From: Liolophura sinensis
Lineage: Eukaryota; Mollusca; Polyplacophora; Chitonida; Chitonidae
Assembly (NCBI RefSeq): GCF_032854445.1
Contig: NC_088304.1
Span: 4,402,001-4,466,000, forward strand
Direction of reading: 5' to 3'
Length of the DNA stretch: 64,000 nt
The notes below the pieces were generated by a model. It was given only the letters and a program-made list of their open reading frames with translations, made no database searches and was not told where the DNA came from. Each line of letters opens with the position of its first letter. Position 1 is the stretch's first letter. Shown here piece by piece: positions 45,735 through 55,979 of this stretch. A program made the position numbers and the translations under genes.

Positions 45735-45930
45735 CATTTGTTTACCATTGCGTGTGTGTACATATACTGTGTCTTCTTGTGGCAGGGCGTCCATGCCTAC
45801 AAAGTGCTGCCGCCAGTGAAATATCATGTCAAAGACACCAGACATGACACCTCACCAAGGCACATTATACTGACATGGGGTCAACCAGTATTGTTTCCTC
45901 TCAATGCTGAGCACCAAGCGAACTAGCATC
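45735..45930 (-). mobile_element. SINE-B fragment
   Basis: TACATATACTGTGTCTTCTTGTGGCAGG, CATGCCTACAAAGTG, AAGACACCAGACATGACACC and TTGTTTCCTCTCAATGCTGAG match the central part of the SINE-B at 11385-11700 in the same order. The tRNA-like head is missing. Confidence 0.7.
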
Positions 45931-46744
45931 AAGTACAATTCTTAAAAGAGAACCCCAACACCTTATATTCATACTAAATGTTCCCTAGACACACTATTTC
46001 GGCTGTGTTAGTATGTAAGCTGCCTTAAAAAATTGTTTCAACTAGTTCCACTTGAAAAAACCCATTAAAGTTGGACCGTCTGCCTATTTGGTAACACATA
46101 GAAACTTAAATTTTGTTTGAGTTCCCGTTACGGGCTTCAAGGTACGGCATGCTGTAGGGTATCACGCGCGCACAGTGGCCTGTAGGCGAGGTGGAGACCA
46201 CGCTGTAGCCTCGTCGGCGCTGTAAGGCAAAGGCTAGAGGCTCCCAACATTTCGTGCCACAGCCTGCTGTTTCAAACAAACAAGTAACTAACACTTTCTG
46301 CATACCGGGAGTGAAAATCTGCATTTCTTTTGGTTTTTGTCCATCGGCCTTTTATTTTAACAGGCATAGCTGAATTAGCAAGTCTCGTACAACTACGATC
46401 GATTTCTCCTTGATCACTTAAAGCGTGTTTTTGATGAAGTCTGGTCCATATTTTCATAGCCTGTGGTATTTTTAGGGAATGCATGTAACTTTACAGTATT
46501 ACAGTTGCAAAGCCACACTTAGGCGTAGAATCATCTCGAAATTAGTTGTAAAAGTATAGCGATTAGAGTCTCCTGAGGCCTGTGTTGTACACATATATAG
46601 ACGAGCCTCACGTCTGCAGGGAATGTACCCCGTAACGTCACAAGGTCAATGGTGGCTCGATCGTAGTGGAGTAGATTTCTGATGTTTGATGACCACATTC
46701 TGCCGTTTTTCCCTCGGTTCCTTTTGCAACTTTACAGATTTTTT
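45931..46744. other. No gene recognised; possible remains of the gypsy-like element's 3' side
   Basis: It lies on the 3' side of the reverse-strand integrase fragment, so it may hold degraded retroelement sequence or an LTR, but I could identify neither an LTR pair nor a polypurine tract. Confidence 0.3.
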
Positions 46745-47459
46745 CCTTAAGAGGGGGTTTCATTGTCAGTTTTAACAATGCATGGAATTCCGAGTATGGC
46801 AGAGATAATATCCATGACCGAAAGCACTTCTTTAGCAGAGGCTGATTTTATGATTTCTGCTACGGGACATCTGAAAAAATCGTCAACGATTACCAGCAAA
46901 TAGTCACTACTGGGAAATGGTCCACACAAGTCGATAGAAATGTTAGTCTACATGTGGTGCTTCCAGTAATTCCTATATCAACAAAGGTTCTGGTTTAACC
47001 GTGTCGACATTCGCTTAACATACAAGGCAGTCCTTAACATTCGATTTAGCGAATGCATCTTCAACAGGAACCACACTTTCTCACGAAGCAATGACTTCGT
47101 TTTGGTTATACCTTAATGGTTTTCGTGTGCAAGCTGTTCAGATTTGAGCTATAGTGACATCGGTATCATCAATATGTGTTCACGAAGAAGAACATCATCA
47201 AGAGTTAGCTCATCACGTATCTTGGTAAAAGTTTTGAGTGATGCGTATTGTGGATCTGGGGTTTTGGCAGATGTAACTTCATGCAACTTTTCAGTCTTCA
47301 ATGTTTCAAAGACTCTCTGCAAAATAGCATCGTGCTTTGTGTCGCCGGGTACCTCTTGTAGAGTCATAGGTGTAGGAGTATCATACCCGATTATCAGATG
47401 AACAAACTGTTCAGCTGATTTGGTTGCCTTCGCTGGTCTAATGGTGCTTACTGGCATGG
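46745..47459 (-). mobile_element. Ty3/gypsy-like pol fragment: integrase half, degenerate
   Basis: Read on the - strand from 47459 down: a linker frame (47457-47149), then an integrase zinc-binding/core entry with KTKSLLREKVWF near 47100, then the core frame at 46929-46747 (CGPFPSSDYLLVIVDDFFRC, GIPCIVKTDNETP). The D of the preceding IDLCGP and the D of KTDN are the first two catalytic acids; the E is not found. Stops and frame changes between segments show decay. The RNase H half is on the other side of the Polinton. Confidence 0.75.
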
Positions 47460-47465
47460 GATGCC
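47460..47465. repeat. Target-site duplication, left copy (GATGCC)
   Basis: GATGCC at 47460-47465 is repeated at 60210-60215, directly outside the two inverted repeats. Six bp is the length typical of Polinton/Maverick integration. Confidence 0.93.
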
Positions 47466-47556
47466 AGTAGTAATAAGGCTGCGCTGGAACTCTTATGATT
47501 ATGCAACGTTTTACGCAATATATGACATAATTTATTACATAGGAAGATGAAGCAAG
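47466..47556 (+). repeat. Polinton left terminal inverted repeat (91 bp)
   Basis: From AGTAGTAATAAGG to AGATGAAGCAAG. By eye it is the exact reverse complement of 60119-60209; similarity stops at 47557. Confidence 0.95.
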
Positions 47557-47682
47557 ACATGACGCAACATATTAGAACGTCATTATGGCGATATATGAAT
47601 ATGTGAATGTTAAATCACGTAATAAGTTCCAATCTCATACTGCAAGGGGAGGTAACTACTATCACAGAGCGGGCCAAAAAAA

Positions 47683-47916
47683 AGTTTGGGTCACGTGATT
47701 TTGAACGGGGCGAAAAGTTTGGGTCACGTGATCTTGGACGCGCCAAAAAGTTTGGGGTCACGATCGTGACGTGGAGCGTTGCCCAACGTATTGCACAACG
47801 CATTACACAACGTATTACGTGTGTTGTTACTGACATCAATCGACCAATCACAGCTTGTTATGAATTTACTCGGCCAATCAGAGGTGGCGTCTTAGAGCCA
47901 ACCGTGTGTATAAAAG
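47683..47916 (+). promoter_or_regulatory. Promoter region of the Polinton polymerase gene
   Basis: Three tandem copies of an AAAAGTTTGGG(G)TCACG-containing unit lie at about 47682-47766, two of them with CACGTG (47692 and 47725). CCAAT boxes lie at 47844 and 47874, and TATAAAAG at 47909-47916, about 90 bp before the first ATG (48007). This is the order of a classical Pol II promoter. The right end has the mirror arrangement. Confidence 0.65.
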
Positions 47917-48006
47917 CCCCAACATTTTCAAAGTTCGGCGGTTGTTTGCGGTATTTTTTTTACCTAGGATGACGATCTGGCCCGCATTTACATTTTTCAA
48001 AAAGGC

Positions 48007-48600
48007 ATGGACACCCCACTGGTTTTGAGTTTAAGAGCGGTGAAAGACATTTCACCCCGTGATTTGTTAGATCTCATAGAGAAAATGTTACAGTCTAATG
48101 AAACACTGGTTTTTAACGAAAGTTTTGAAATACACGTGGGTGTTATTAGACTCATTAGAGGAGGGATGAGGAAAAGAATTACCAATATCGAGGAGGCAAA
48201 ATGTGTGAAGAAAAGTGTAGTACAGGTGGCTAGTAAGGATAATATGTGTGCAGCCAGAGCGATCGTCATAGCTAGGGCTTATATGTTAAATGACCCTGAA
48301 AAGAAAAGAATAGCTTTCTCTAACAAAGCCCTCCAAAAAAAATTGGCCTTAGAGCTTTGTCAAAAGGCTGGGGTAGATCCGACAGTGCAGACTGGGTTAG
48401 ATAAGATGCATTTATTCGAAAATGCGACCGATACTCAGATAGTAGTGGTCGACGCTAATGCGGCCAATGCTATTGTGTATCGGGGAACAGTCGTACGACC
48501 TAATAAGATCTACATACTACACCACAACGGGCATTTTGATGTTATCACTAGAATGCAGGGTTTTTTTTGCGCGGTCATACTACTGCGAATCGTGTTTTAA
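48007..48600 (+). pseudogene. Polinton DNA polymerase B, N-terminal segment (before frameshift)
   Basis: First of three segments of one polymerase gene. It starts at ATG 48007, about 90 bp after the TATA box. It contains a DNMCAARA segment and, about 100 residues later, GHFDVI. Their order and spacing recall the Cys and His of OTU-like or related cysteine-protease folds fused to Polinton-type polymerases; this assignment is tentative. The frame is lost at the eight-T run 48561-48568: downstream homology continues in another frame, while this frame runs 32 bases further to a stop. The shift could be a true lesion, a slippage site or an assembly error. Confidence 0.75.
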
Positions 48601-50497
48601 AGCATACAACACACTGTCTTCGCATAGATGCGATGTTATATGTAGCATGTGCTACAGTAGAAACTGCCCCATCACGATACCTGTAGATTGCGGTGTGTGC
48701 AACAGGCGCTTCCACAGTGAATCCTGTTATCAGAGGCACTTGGAACGTAAAAAAAATGCTGTGAAGAAGGAATATAATTCCATATGCGAGACTTACTGGT
48801 CTTGTACTAAGTGTCGCCGGCTTCTCCGGCGCGACATTAGACCGCCTTGTAAGCATATTTGTGGTGAGAAATATTGTACCAGGTGTTTAGTGTATCATAT
48901 GGGTGACCATAGGTGTTACATGAAGCCATTAGTGGTGAAAGAAAGTAGGAGTTTATACATCTTCTGTGATTTTGAAACAACGGTAGAATCAGATGAACAT
49001 GTGCCGAATTTCTGCGTCGCGCACAAGGTATGTAATGAATGCATCGATTTCGATGACATACATCAGGCTTGTGTTAGATGTGAAGAGCGTGAGGTTGTTT
49101 TTAGAGGTGCAAACACAGTCGATGATTTTGGTAAGTGGTTGTTTAGTGAGCGTCACCATGGCTTTACAGTGATCGCCCATAACATGAAGGGGTTTGACGG
49201 GTATTTTATGTTACGCTACCTAATCGAACAGACTGTAAAACCTAATGTCATATACAGCGGTGGCAAAATCATGTGTATCCATATAGATAGTCTTAAAATG
49301 AGAATCATAGACAGTCTGAACTTGATCCCCACACGCCTAGCTAACTTTCCCAAGACATTCAACATTCCCGGCAAAAAAGGCGATTTCCCACACCTGTTCA
49401 ATCTAGAGAAAAACCAATCCTATATAGGTCCATTGCCTGATATGCATTACTACGGCATTGACAACATGTCTAAAAGTGACCTAGACCAGTTCGTGAGCTG
49501 GTACAGGGGACTGAAGGAAAAAAATTACGTGTTTGATTTCCAAAAAGAAATGTTGGACTATTGCCGTTCTGACGTGACCATTCTCAGGCGGTGTTGTTTG
49601 AAGTTTAGGGAACTGATTATGGATATCACCACCCCCGAGCCCACAGCGATAGACGAGGAGGATGTGTTTGGCATTGATCCATCAAAGAGCATTACTATCG
49701 CGGGTCTTTGTTTTGAGATTTTCAAAGCCCGCTTTCTAAAACCGTGGGAGGTGGCATTAGTACCAGCAGAGGGCATAGTTGAGAGAGACCAGTTCTCACA
49801 ACAGTCCATCCAATGGTTGGAATGGCTAATGCACAAGGATAGGCAGAATGGGGGGCAGTTGGACATCCAGCATGCATTGAATAAGGGTGAGCATAGGATA
49901 GGGAAAATCAAACTCGATGGTTACGATTCTACAACCGACACAGCCTATGAATTTTTAGGATGCGTAGTACATTCTTGTGTTCGGTGTACTGATAAGGACG
50001 CTATTAACCCCATAAACAAGAGAAATAACGAGAGTGTGTACAACGATACAATGGCTGGCATTCGTAAGAGGGAAGAACTAGGTCTCAACTGTATCTACGT
50101 TTGGGAACACGAGTTTAGAGAGGAAATGGAAACTAACCACGAGCTTAAGGAATTTGTAGCGTCTCTGGATGTGGTGAGTAGGTTAGATCCTAGAGATGCA
50201 TTTTTCGGTGGTCGGACAAATTGTACAAAGTTATTTTACGAAGCAAAAGGCGACACGAGTGTTAATTACGTGGATTTCACGTCACTCTATCCTTATATTA
50301 ACAAATACGCCGAATATCCTGTTGGCTATCCCACCATCATCACCCGTGACTTTGGTGATATACATAAGTATGTGGGTTTCATTAAATGTAAGGTTGTCCC
50401 CCCCCCTAGAAAGCTGTACCATCCGGTTCTCCCCTACCGCAGTCATAACAGGCTAATGTTCCCCCTGTGCAAGACATGTTGTGACAACCTTATTTAG
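48569..50497 (+). pseudogene. Polinton DNA polymerase B, central segment: zinc-binding region, 3'-5' exonuclease and palm motif A
   Basis: A Cys/His-rich region (CESC, CSMC, CGVC, CTKC, CKHICG, CTRC) is followed by the proofreading exonuclease motifs: Exo I DFETT at 48968, Exo II HNMKGFDGYF at about 49178, Exo III YCRSDV at 49559. Then comes polymerase motif A, DFTSLYPY, at 50273. All catalytic acids are present. Polintons use this family for protein-primed replication of a linear genome. The segment ends at an in-frame TAG (50495-50497) with coding similarity continuing directly after it in the same frame, so one substitution explains the break. The true start lies in the preceding segment. 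Confidence 0.88.
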
Positions 50498-51574
50498 ACT
50501 TGTAAACACACGGATGAACAGCGTGCTATCACGGGTACATGGGTGTCATTTGAAGTACAAAAGGCCTTACAGAAGGGTTACAGGTTAGTCAATGTATATG
50601 AGGTATATCACTTTCCTAGAACAACTAAATATAACGGCAAGGATGACACTACAGGATTATTCACCGGCTATATTAACACATTTTTGAAAATTAAGCAGGA
50701 ATCATCGGGATGGCCTGCATGGGTTAAATCTGAGGCCGATAAGGACGCTTATATCGAGCGGTATGAGGCCCACGAAGGCATAAGGCTAGATAAAAACAAA
50801 ATCCAGAAAAATGCCGGCCTGAGTTCAGTGGCGAAACTAGCCTTAAATTCACTTTGGGGTAAATTCGGACAGCGCAATGGTCTTAACCAAAACTGTTTTA
50901 TTAGCACGCCGGCAGAATTTTATCAATTGCTCAACGATCCGGAGAAAGACGTGAGTGATTTTCACGACGTCAACGAAGAAATCCTGTTAGTAGACTGGAA
51001 GAGTGCAAAAGAATACACCCCAACTGGGTCTTCTTCCAATATATATATCGCTAGTTTTACCACTTGTTTTAGCCGTTTGAAATTATACGAAGTGCTGGAA
51101 AAGCTAGATTCCCGTTGCATATACCACGACACTGACAGCGCCATCTATATTACTGAACCGGGACAATCCGATCTTCCATTAGGTGATATGTTAGGTGATT
51201 TGACATCTGAACTGGCCCCCGGAGATTCCATCAAAGTTTTTGCTAGTGGAGGGCCTAAAAACTACACGTACAAGACTAGGCTGGGTGAGACAGTCACCAA
51301 GGTACGCGGTTTTACCCTCAACGCCAAAAACTCTAAAGTAATCAATTTTGATACTGTATGCGATATGGTGAAAAATGTGATGAAGCGATGTCCTTGCTCT
51401 GGAACTGGTGAGGTTTGTGGATTATGTAGAAAGACCGTGTTTAACGAGCGGAAAATCACTCGTGACAAAACACGTGTCAGAATTCTCAACAAGCCCGAGA
51501 AAAAGGACTATAGAATCAACTATATTAAGCGGGTGATAAAGCCTTCATTTGACACTGTCCCGTACGGGTATTAA
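50498..51574 (+). pseudogene. Polinton DNA polymerase B, C-terminal segment: palm motifs B and C, thumb
   Basis: It continues in the frame of the central segment after the TAG; the first ATG-like start is GTG/ATG-poor and 50543 is only the next start-like codon, so this is not an independent gene. Motif B KLALNSLWGK lies at 50834, motif C YHDTDS at 51122 and the downstream KVRGFTLN at about 51301, with a CXC-rich stretch (CPCSGTGEVCGLC) after it. The stop TAA is at 51572. All polymerase active-site residues remain, so loss of function comes only from the two frame breaks, if they are real. Confidence 0.88.
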
Positions 51575-51661
51575 ACACAAAACCACCTCCCCCCTCTCGT
51601 ATGACATATCTGACATGTACATTTCGTGTGACTAGAGCCATATATACTTTGTGCAGCCGTG

Positions 51662-51691
51662 GGTTCGAAACCCAAAGTGATCATTTTTTTT
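51662..51691 (+). ncRNA. Possible Pol III element: B-box and T-run
   Basis: GGTTCGAAACC at 51662-51672 is a perfect match to the B-box consensus and forms a tRNA T-arm-like hairpin (TGGG/CCCA). A run of eight T follows at 51684-51691, a Pol III terminator. I do not see a convincing A-box upstream. It lies in the 600 bp gap between the converging polymerase and capsid gene sets. It may be a small Pol III RNA or chance. Confidence 0.25.
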
Positions 51692-51884
51692 ACAGAACTA
51701 GAAATTGGGAGGTAATTAAGACATCACGATCTTACATCGGATTTGGATGTATAAGTGTATTTATTTATGTATATGAAGATATGTATATATGTGTATATAG
51801 CGTTTATGGGTTATACCGCTTAAACTTTGTGTTATGCTGTACATATGTGTGTATGTGAAAAAAATGTATCGAGTAATGGAAACG

Positions 51885-52031
51885 AATAAAAACACATAAT
51901 TGTCTGTTTAGAATCATCTGACTCTCTAAAACACGGAGCTATGATCGTAAATAGGCATTTAAGTGTTTAACGAACGACTATGAACTGAACTAGAAAGCGG
52001 ATGTGGGATTTTTTCACATATGATATTTATT
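51885..52031. terminator. Converging polyadenylation signals between the two Polinton gene sets
   Basis: AATAAA on the + strand at 51885-51890 serves the polymerase side. TTTATT at 52026-52031 is AATAAA on the - strand and lies about 150 bp beyond the protease stop. The rest of 51575-52179 is AT-rich and shows no gene. Confidence 0.5.
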
Positions 52032-52179
52032 AACTAGAATATACATAGACATATTCGGTTAGGACCATTTACCACCCGATCGTCAGATCTGTTGAAATCT
52101 GTCTCAGGTTGTATTCAACGGATTTGAGTCACAGGGCTCTGATGTGAAGCTTTTCCTAGGTAATTCGTCCTTTACAAAA

Positions 52180-52656
52180 CTAAATGGCATAGGGGAAGTT
52201 GTAAATGTCATATTTATAGGCGAAGTAATCAAATATCTGAACGTCATTATCGTCACAGTCCCCATCGAATTCGGCTACTATGGTTTCCATAGACTTTCCT
52301 CTAAGGGATTGTAAGATAAAGTAGACGCAGTACTGACCACATACTGTGGAATGGGAGCCTTGTACACGTTTATCGTTAAATGTCCACGATCTTGTGTTGT
52401 TATTCATAAACTCGTGAAACTCATAGTGTATCGGGTAAATGCCATATGGGTCGAAGTAAAATCCTTTGTCTTTTGAGTCAATGTACATGGCCACCCAGTG
52501 TTCACCAGGTGCGTCATCCGGGTCTGTGTTACATACATAAGCCCTCTTTCCATTGGTCCGTATCTCGGGCAGCGTATTGCGTGAATAGACACCTTGAAAG
52601 TAGCCTTTAGTGTAATTATCACGCCTCAGTATCTTCTCTATCTGGAGGTTGTTCAT
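52180..52656 (-). CDS. Polinton adenovirus-type cysteine protease (Ulp1/adenain-like)
   Basis: 158 residues. The expected catalytic order is visible: His in GEHWVAMYID (residue about 53), an acidic residue in GFYFDPYG, and Gln and Cys in STVCGQYCVYF. The first Cys or the GQYC Cys is the nucleophile; by alignment with the family's G-x-x-C pattern GQYC is favoured. In Polintons and adenoviruses this enzyme trims capsid and core precursors during virion maturation. It is the last gene of the leftward cluster, and its ATG overlaps the stop of the major capsid gene (TAATG). Confidence 0.9.
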   Translation of the reverse strand: MNNLQIEKILRRDNYTKGYFQGVYSRNTLPEIRTNGKRAYVCNTDPDDAPGEHWVAMYIDSKDKGFYFDPYGIYPIHYEFHEFMNNNTRSWTFNDKRVQGSHSTVCGQYCVYFILQSLRGKSMETIVAEFDGDCDDNDVQIFDYFAYKYDIYNFPYAI

Positions 52657-53960
52657 TATAATGAATAGTCAAAAAGCACATTTCGACTTTTATCTATGTG
52701 GACTATGTTATCGAATTCTGCGTACACTATAACGTTAACGGTACTAGGCAATGGTACGGAGAAACGCATTTCTAACCTTATATTACCCTTCTTTATGAGA
52801 TCAAAGTGATCACCGTCATTAAGTTCCGGTGACAAGTCAAATGCGAACAATGTGTACCCCCTACTGTAATCGGTTCTAGAAATGTTATTGCCTTCATCTC
52901 TGCCTAACTGTCCCGTGGCGGCAAACAAGCCGTGGTAAGCCCTCAGATAGTCGTGTCGCTCAAAGTTTAATGTGTACACAGGTGTCGGAACCTGCTTTTC
53001 ATTCACATATAAACAGAGAAATGATGTGTTATAGTGCCCGAATAGAAATGGGTTTTTAGCGTATTCGCCGTTAAAACCACCTGAATCCACCATACCTATG
53101 ATAATGCGCTTAGGTAACTGTCCTATATAGAGATTCTCCTGATTAACGGATAGATTACCTCTGGGAACACTAAACACCTTACAATCCACACGATTGATGG
53201 GGTATCGGGCTGGGGATCGTTCCAGCGCTTTCATATGCGCTATCTGGACGTGTGGATTTATTTTCACTTTACGTACAAAAAATGATATTTTCTGTATGGC
53301 TATCTTAAATGTGGGATTTTCATCATTCGTGATGACGCAAAATGCGTCATTACTTCTTACCAGTTTAAGTTTTACATCGACACCATTTATCAATAGCTTT
53401 GACTGGTGTAACATACTCAAGTGTGGCCGACCGATCATGTCAAAGATACGACTGTGGTTGGTAAACTGGCGGCGAAGTGTCAATCCGTCATTAGCATTCA
53501 CGCTGTTTAGCTGTCCAGCGGTGTCTTTGTAAAACATTCCGCACGTCAGCTGTGACTCTTTAGCTTCTCGACCGTAACTCATAAGGGCTTCTATCATTGC
53601 CCTGTAGGGGTATGTGTTTGTAGGCATTGACAAAACAGCGTCATTTAGGGAAAGCTGCATCTGTGAAAACATACTATGCAAGGTATAATTTGTAGGCCCT
53701 ACTTCCGTTTCACCACCTATAAGCGTCCCATCCCCATTAACTAACCGGGCACGGACGTAGAGATACGAACTCGCTAGGTCTAGATAATGGTCGGACGAAC
53801 CACTCACATGAAATTCGATCGGGCCTGAATCAGTGACTGAAGAGACCGGTTGGTACTCTAGCCATTGGGAATCTTCAACGCTAGTTTGTGTGGGTGGGAT
53901 TTTAAAAATATCTAAATTGTCATTCGTGCATAAACACGACATGGGGTGGATTAGACTCAT
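52656..53960 (-). CDS. Polinton major capsid protein, double jelly-roll
   Basis: 434 residues. The N-terminal part (DIFKIPPTQTSVEDSQWLEY, SDSGPIEFHVSG-like, DHYLDLASSYLYV) is the signature I associate with Polinton/adintovirus hexon-like capsid proteins, and the length is in range for a double jelly-roll. The later parts contain TYPYRAMIEALMSYG and a closing VIVYAEFDNIVHIDKSR. It would form pseudo-hexameric capsomers. The likely start is the first ATG; Met7 is an alternative. It sits 65 bp downstream of the small Gly-rich gene and 1 bp overlaps the protease gene. Confidence 0.88.
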   Translation of the reverse strand: MSLIHPMSCLCTNDNLDIFKIPPTQTSVEDSQWLEYQPVSSVTDSGPIEFHVSGSSDHYLDLASSYLYVRARLVNGDGTLIGGETEVGPTNYTLHSMFSQMQLSLNDAVLSMPTNTYPYRAMIEALMSYGREAKESQLTCGMFYKDTAGQLNSVNANDGLTLRRQFTNHSRIFDMIGRPHLSMLHQSKLLINGVDVKLKLVRSNDAFCVITNDENPTFKIAIQKISFFVRKVKINPHVQIAHMKALERSPARYPINRVDCKVFSVPRGNLSVNQENLYIGQLPKRIIIGMVDSGGFNGEYAKNPFLFGHYNTSFLCLYVNEKQVPTPVYTLNFERHDYLRAYHGLFAATGQLGRDEGNNISRTDYSRGYTLFAFDLSPELNDGDHFDLIKKGNIRLEMRFSVPLPSTVNVIVYAEFDNIVHIDKSRNVLFDYSL

Positions 53961-54024
53961 CGTTAACCACTGAAAATATCTCTCTTAGAACCGTTCGCAC
54001 GCCTGCCTCTCACTCGAATGACTT

Positions 54025-54381
54025 CTACCCGTGGCTTTTCTCTTTATAGGTTTTTTTTCCAGGCTGATCAAGACGATGCACAGCATTGTTTATGAGAGAC
54101 CTACCGGCTTCTCGAGTTCGGCGTTTGGCCGACTCTTTAAAATTCTCCCCACCTACCACATCCCCCGCTATTTGTAAACCCGTGTGTAAGGCCTGCTTAC
54201 CGACTGTTTTACCTACTGATTTAAAAATGGGTACTACTGAATTGAATAAGCCTCTTATAACATTCCCCAATCCATGCCCTCTCTGCACGCTAGCACCCGC
54301 GAAGAAGGGAAGTCCTCCCCCTCTTTGGGAATCGTAGTAACGTTGGTAAAATTCGGCATCTGTATAGGGTGACATTCTCAT
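54025..54381 (-). CDS. Small Gly-rich Polinton virion protein (PX-like)
   Basis: 118 residues. RGGGLPFFAGASVQRGHGLG is followed by an amphipathic GLFNSVVPIFKSVG segment and a basic C-terminus. Polintons and adintoviruses carry a gene of this type next to the capsid genes, often compared with adenovirus minor or core proteins. The Gly-rich segments could be maturation-protease sites, which is inference. Its start overlaps the stop of the penton-like gene by 4 bp (ATGA). Confidence 0.7.
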   Translation of the reverse strand: MRMSPYTDAEFYQRYYDSQRGGGLPFFAGASVQRGHGLGNVIRGLFNSVVPIFKSVGKTVGKQALHTGLQIAGDVVGGENFKESAKRRTREAGRSLINNAVHRLDQPGKKTYKEKSHG

Positions 54382-55127
54382 ATAAAATTTGTTGACCTGC
54401 GTTTTCTGAAATGTAACGACACCACCACTTTCCCACGCTCAAATGGTATTTTCTTCCCTGAATCGTCTCTTATATCCACTTCTACGGTGAAAAATGAGTT
54501 ATTTTGGAGGGGAAAATACTTGACATGTTCGAATGTGTGGGCTATGGACTGCCCCGGTTTACCCTGAACAGGTACGATTCTCATCAGAGGCACGAGCTTA
54601 TCTCCGACTATGTGTGGCTGAACCACATCGGAATATATGTAAAGAGAATCCATGCCCCTATTAACGTCTAATATAGCAGAGCTCATGTGTATCCCGGGTG
54701 CGCACTTGCGATCCGTAAATCTCAGTATTTCTTGCAAAGCATCGCTGAGCACTACCTTCGCATTATCATTAACTATCAACACGGCTTTCTGATTAAACTT
54801 GTCGTAGCGCAACTTGATACTGTCTTGATGGGCTGTTCGAATTTCATTATTGAGTGCATCTACGAAGACTTTGCCCGAATTATAATATCCCTCTCTCATC
54901 GTGATTTTCACTGATTTGACATCGTCGTCAGTTTTAGAAATACTAATAAGCGATACCTCGTCGGATTGTACATTGTACCATGAAAATGGGTAATGAAACT
55001 CCACTATTCCTACTTCCCACTGCCCGTGAAGCTCTAGTGGACGGGGTAATCTAGTAATGTAATTCGTGAGTGTATTATTCGGAAAATAATCTAACGAGCT
55101 GTTCGACGGTAGAGTCAGGTAGAACAT
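54378..55127 (-). CDS. Polinton minor capsid protein (penton-like, single jelly-roll)
   Basis: 249 residues beginning MFYLTLPSNSSLDYFPNNTL, with LELHGQWEVGIVEFHYPFSW and a late QNNSFFTVEVDIRDDSGKKI. This N-terminal pattern is typical of the Polinton minor capsid (PY) protein, predicted to form the pentameric vertices. It lies between the basic-tail protein and the small Gly-rich protein, in the usual capsid block. Confidence 0.85.
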   Translation of the reverse strand: MFYLTLPSNSSLDYFPNNTLTNYITRLPRPLELHGQWEVGIVEFHYPFSWYNVQSDEVSLISISKTDDDVKSVKITMREGYYNSGKVFVDALNNEIRTAHQDSIKLRYDKFNQKAVLIVNDNAKVVLSDALQEILRFTDRKCAPGIHMSSAILDVNRGMDSLYIYSDVVQPHIVGDKLVPLMRIVPVQGKPGQSIAHTFEHVKYFPLQNNSFFTVEVDIRDDSGKKIPFERGKVVVSLHFRKRRSTNFI

Positions 55128-55208
55128 ATCGAATTAAAACTGTATTAGAGCACTCCTCTGCGATTGCGGGTATTGGTTATCTTTAACGTAAACAAAAAAA
55201 TAGAAAAC

Positions 55209-55979
55209 TTAGAATTTAGACCACCTCAGGCGTCTGGTGCTAATTACTCTAGGTCCATAGGCACCCCGTCTGCCAGATCTAGTTCTGGGCGTGGGCTCGA
55301 CCGATCTAGTAGACCTCGTCGTTACCGCGGGGCTAGGTGTGAAAACAGGTATTTTAGAGGGGCCTGGGGGTATACCCGGTTTGCGTTCATGCATGTATTC
55401 CCACCTCTGCCTGTTCCCGACTAACTCCAGAGGGACGTTAATGTCTTTCAGACCTTGAGCAAATGTCTCCCACCCCCTGGGAGTAAACTGACGTCTATGT
55501 CTCAGCACGTCGTTAACCAGATCCGAAATGTTAGTGTCAGGTATTGTATTATCTTTATATATAAGCTCGCCTTTGTCATTCCATGACATCTGAGGGCTGG
55601 ACTTTATTCTCTCAATAAGGAGTCGGGCCTTTTTATGCATGGTTTTCGGTACACTCTCGACTATTTCACGCTCTATATTACTTCGTAACGGTTCATTCAC
55701 AGCGTTGTCAGTTGACCTGTCTTGTACGACTTTAACGGGTAGGGGGGTAATTGACGTTGTTCTCTGGTTTTCAAATGTGAGATATTTCTGTAACGCATCA
55801 TTGTACATTCTAACTTTTTCACGCTCCGTTATATTATTCCGTCTAAGCACGGACTCCATGTCTCTGTCTAGGGCCTGCATCATAGATAGAGTGCTATTGA
55901 TAGGTATTTGTTGTTGTTGTAAGGTCTGCAACAACTTGGGCTCTATTAAAGCCATCTTTTTCACGTGCTCCATGCTCAA
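55209..55979 (-). CDS. Conserved Polinton protein with basic C-terminal tail (PW-like)
   Basis: 256 residues. The N-terminal half is helical and Gln-rich. A central segment (SWNDKGELIYKDNTIPDTNI, SDLVNDVLRHRR, FTPRGWETFAQGL) recurs in Polinton proteins in my recollection. The last 40 residues are Arg/Ser/Pro-rich (RTRSGRRGAYGPRVISTRRL), suggesting DNA contact or a virion core role. Function is not known. Its ATG overlaps the stop of the upstream basic gene by 4 bp. Confidence 0.65.
   Translation of the reverse strand: MSMEHVKKMALIEPKLLQTLQQQQIPINSTLSMMQALDRDMESVLRRNNITEREKVRMYNDALQKYLTFENQRTTSITPLPVKVVQDRSTDNAVNEPLRSNIEREIVESVPKTMHKKARLLIERIKSSPQMSWNDKGELIYKDNTIPDTNISDLVNDVLRHRRQFTPRGWETFAQGLKDINVPLELVGNRQRWEYMHERKPGIPPGPSKIPVFTPSPAVTTRSTRSVEPTPRTRSGRRGAYGPRVISTRRLRWSKF

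Noticed and set aside
50543..51574. Independent 343-residue gene starting at 50543
   Set aside because: It is in the same frame as the preceding polymerase segment and carries only the second half of the polymerase motifs; a single TAG separates the two.
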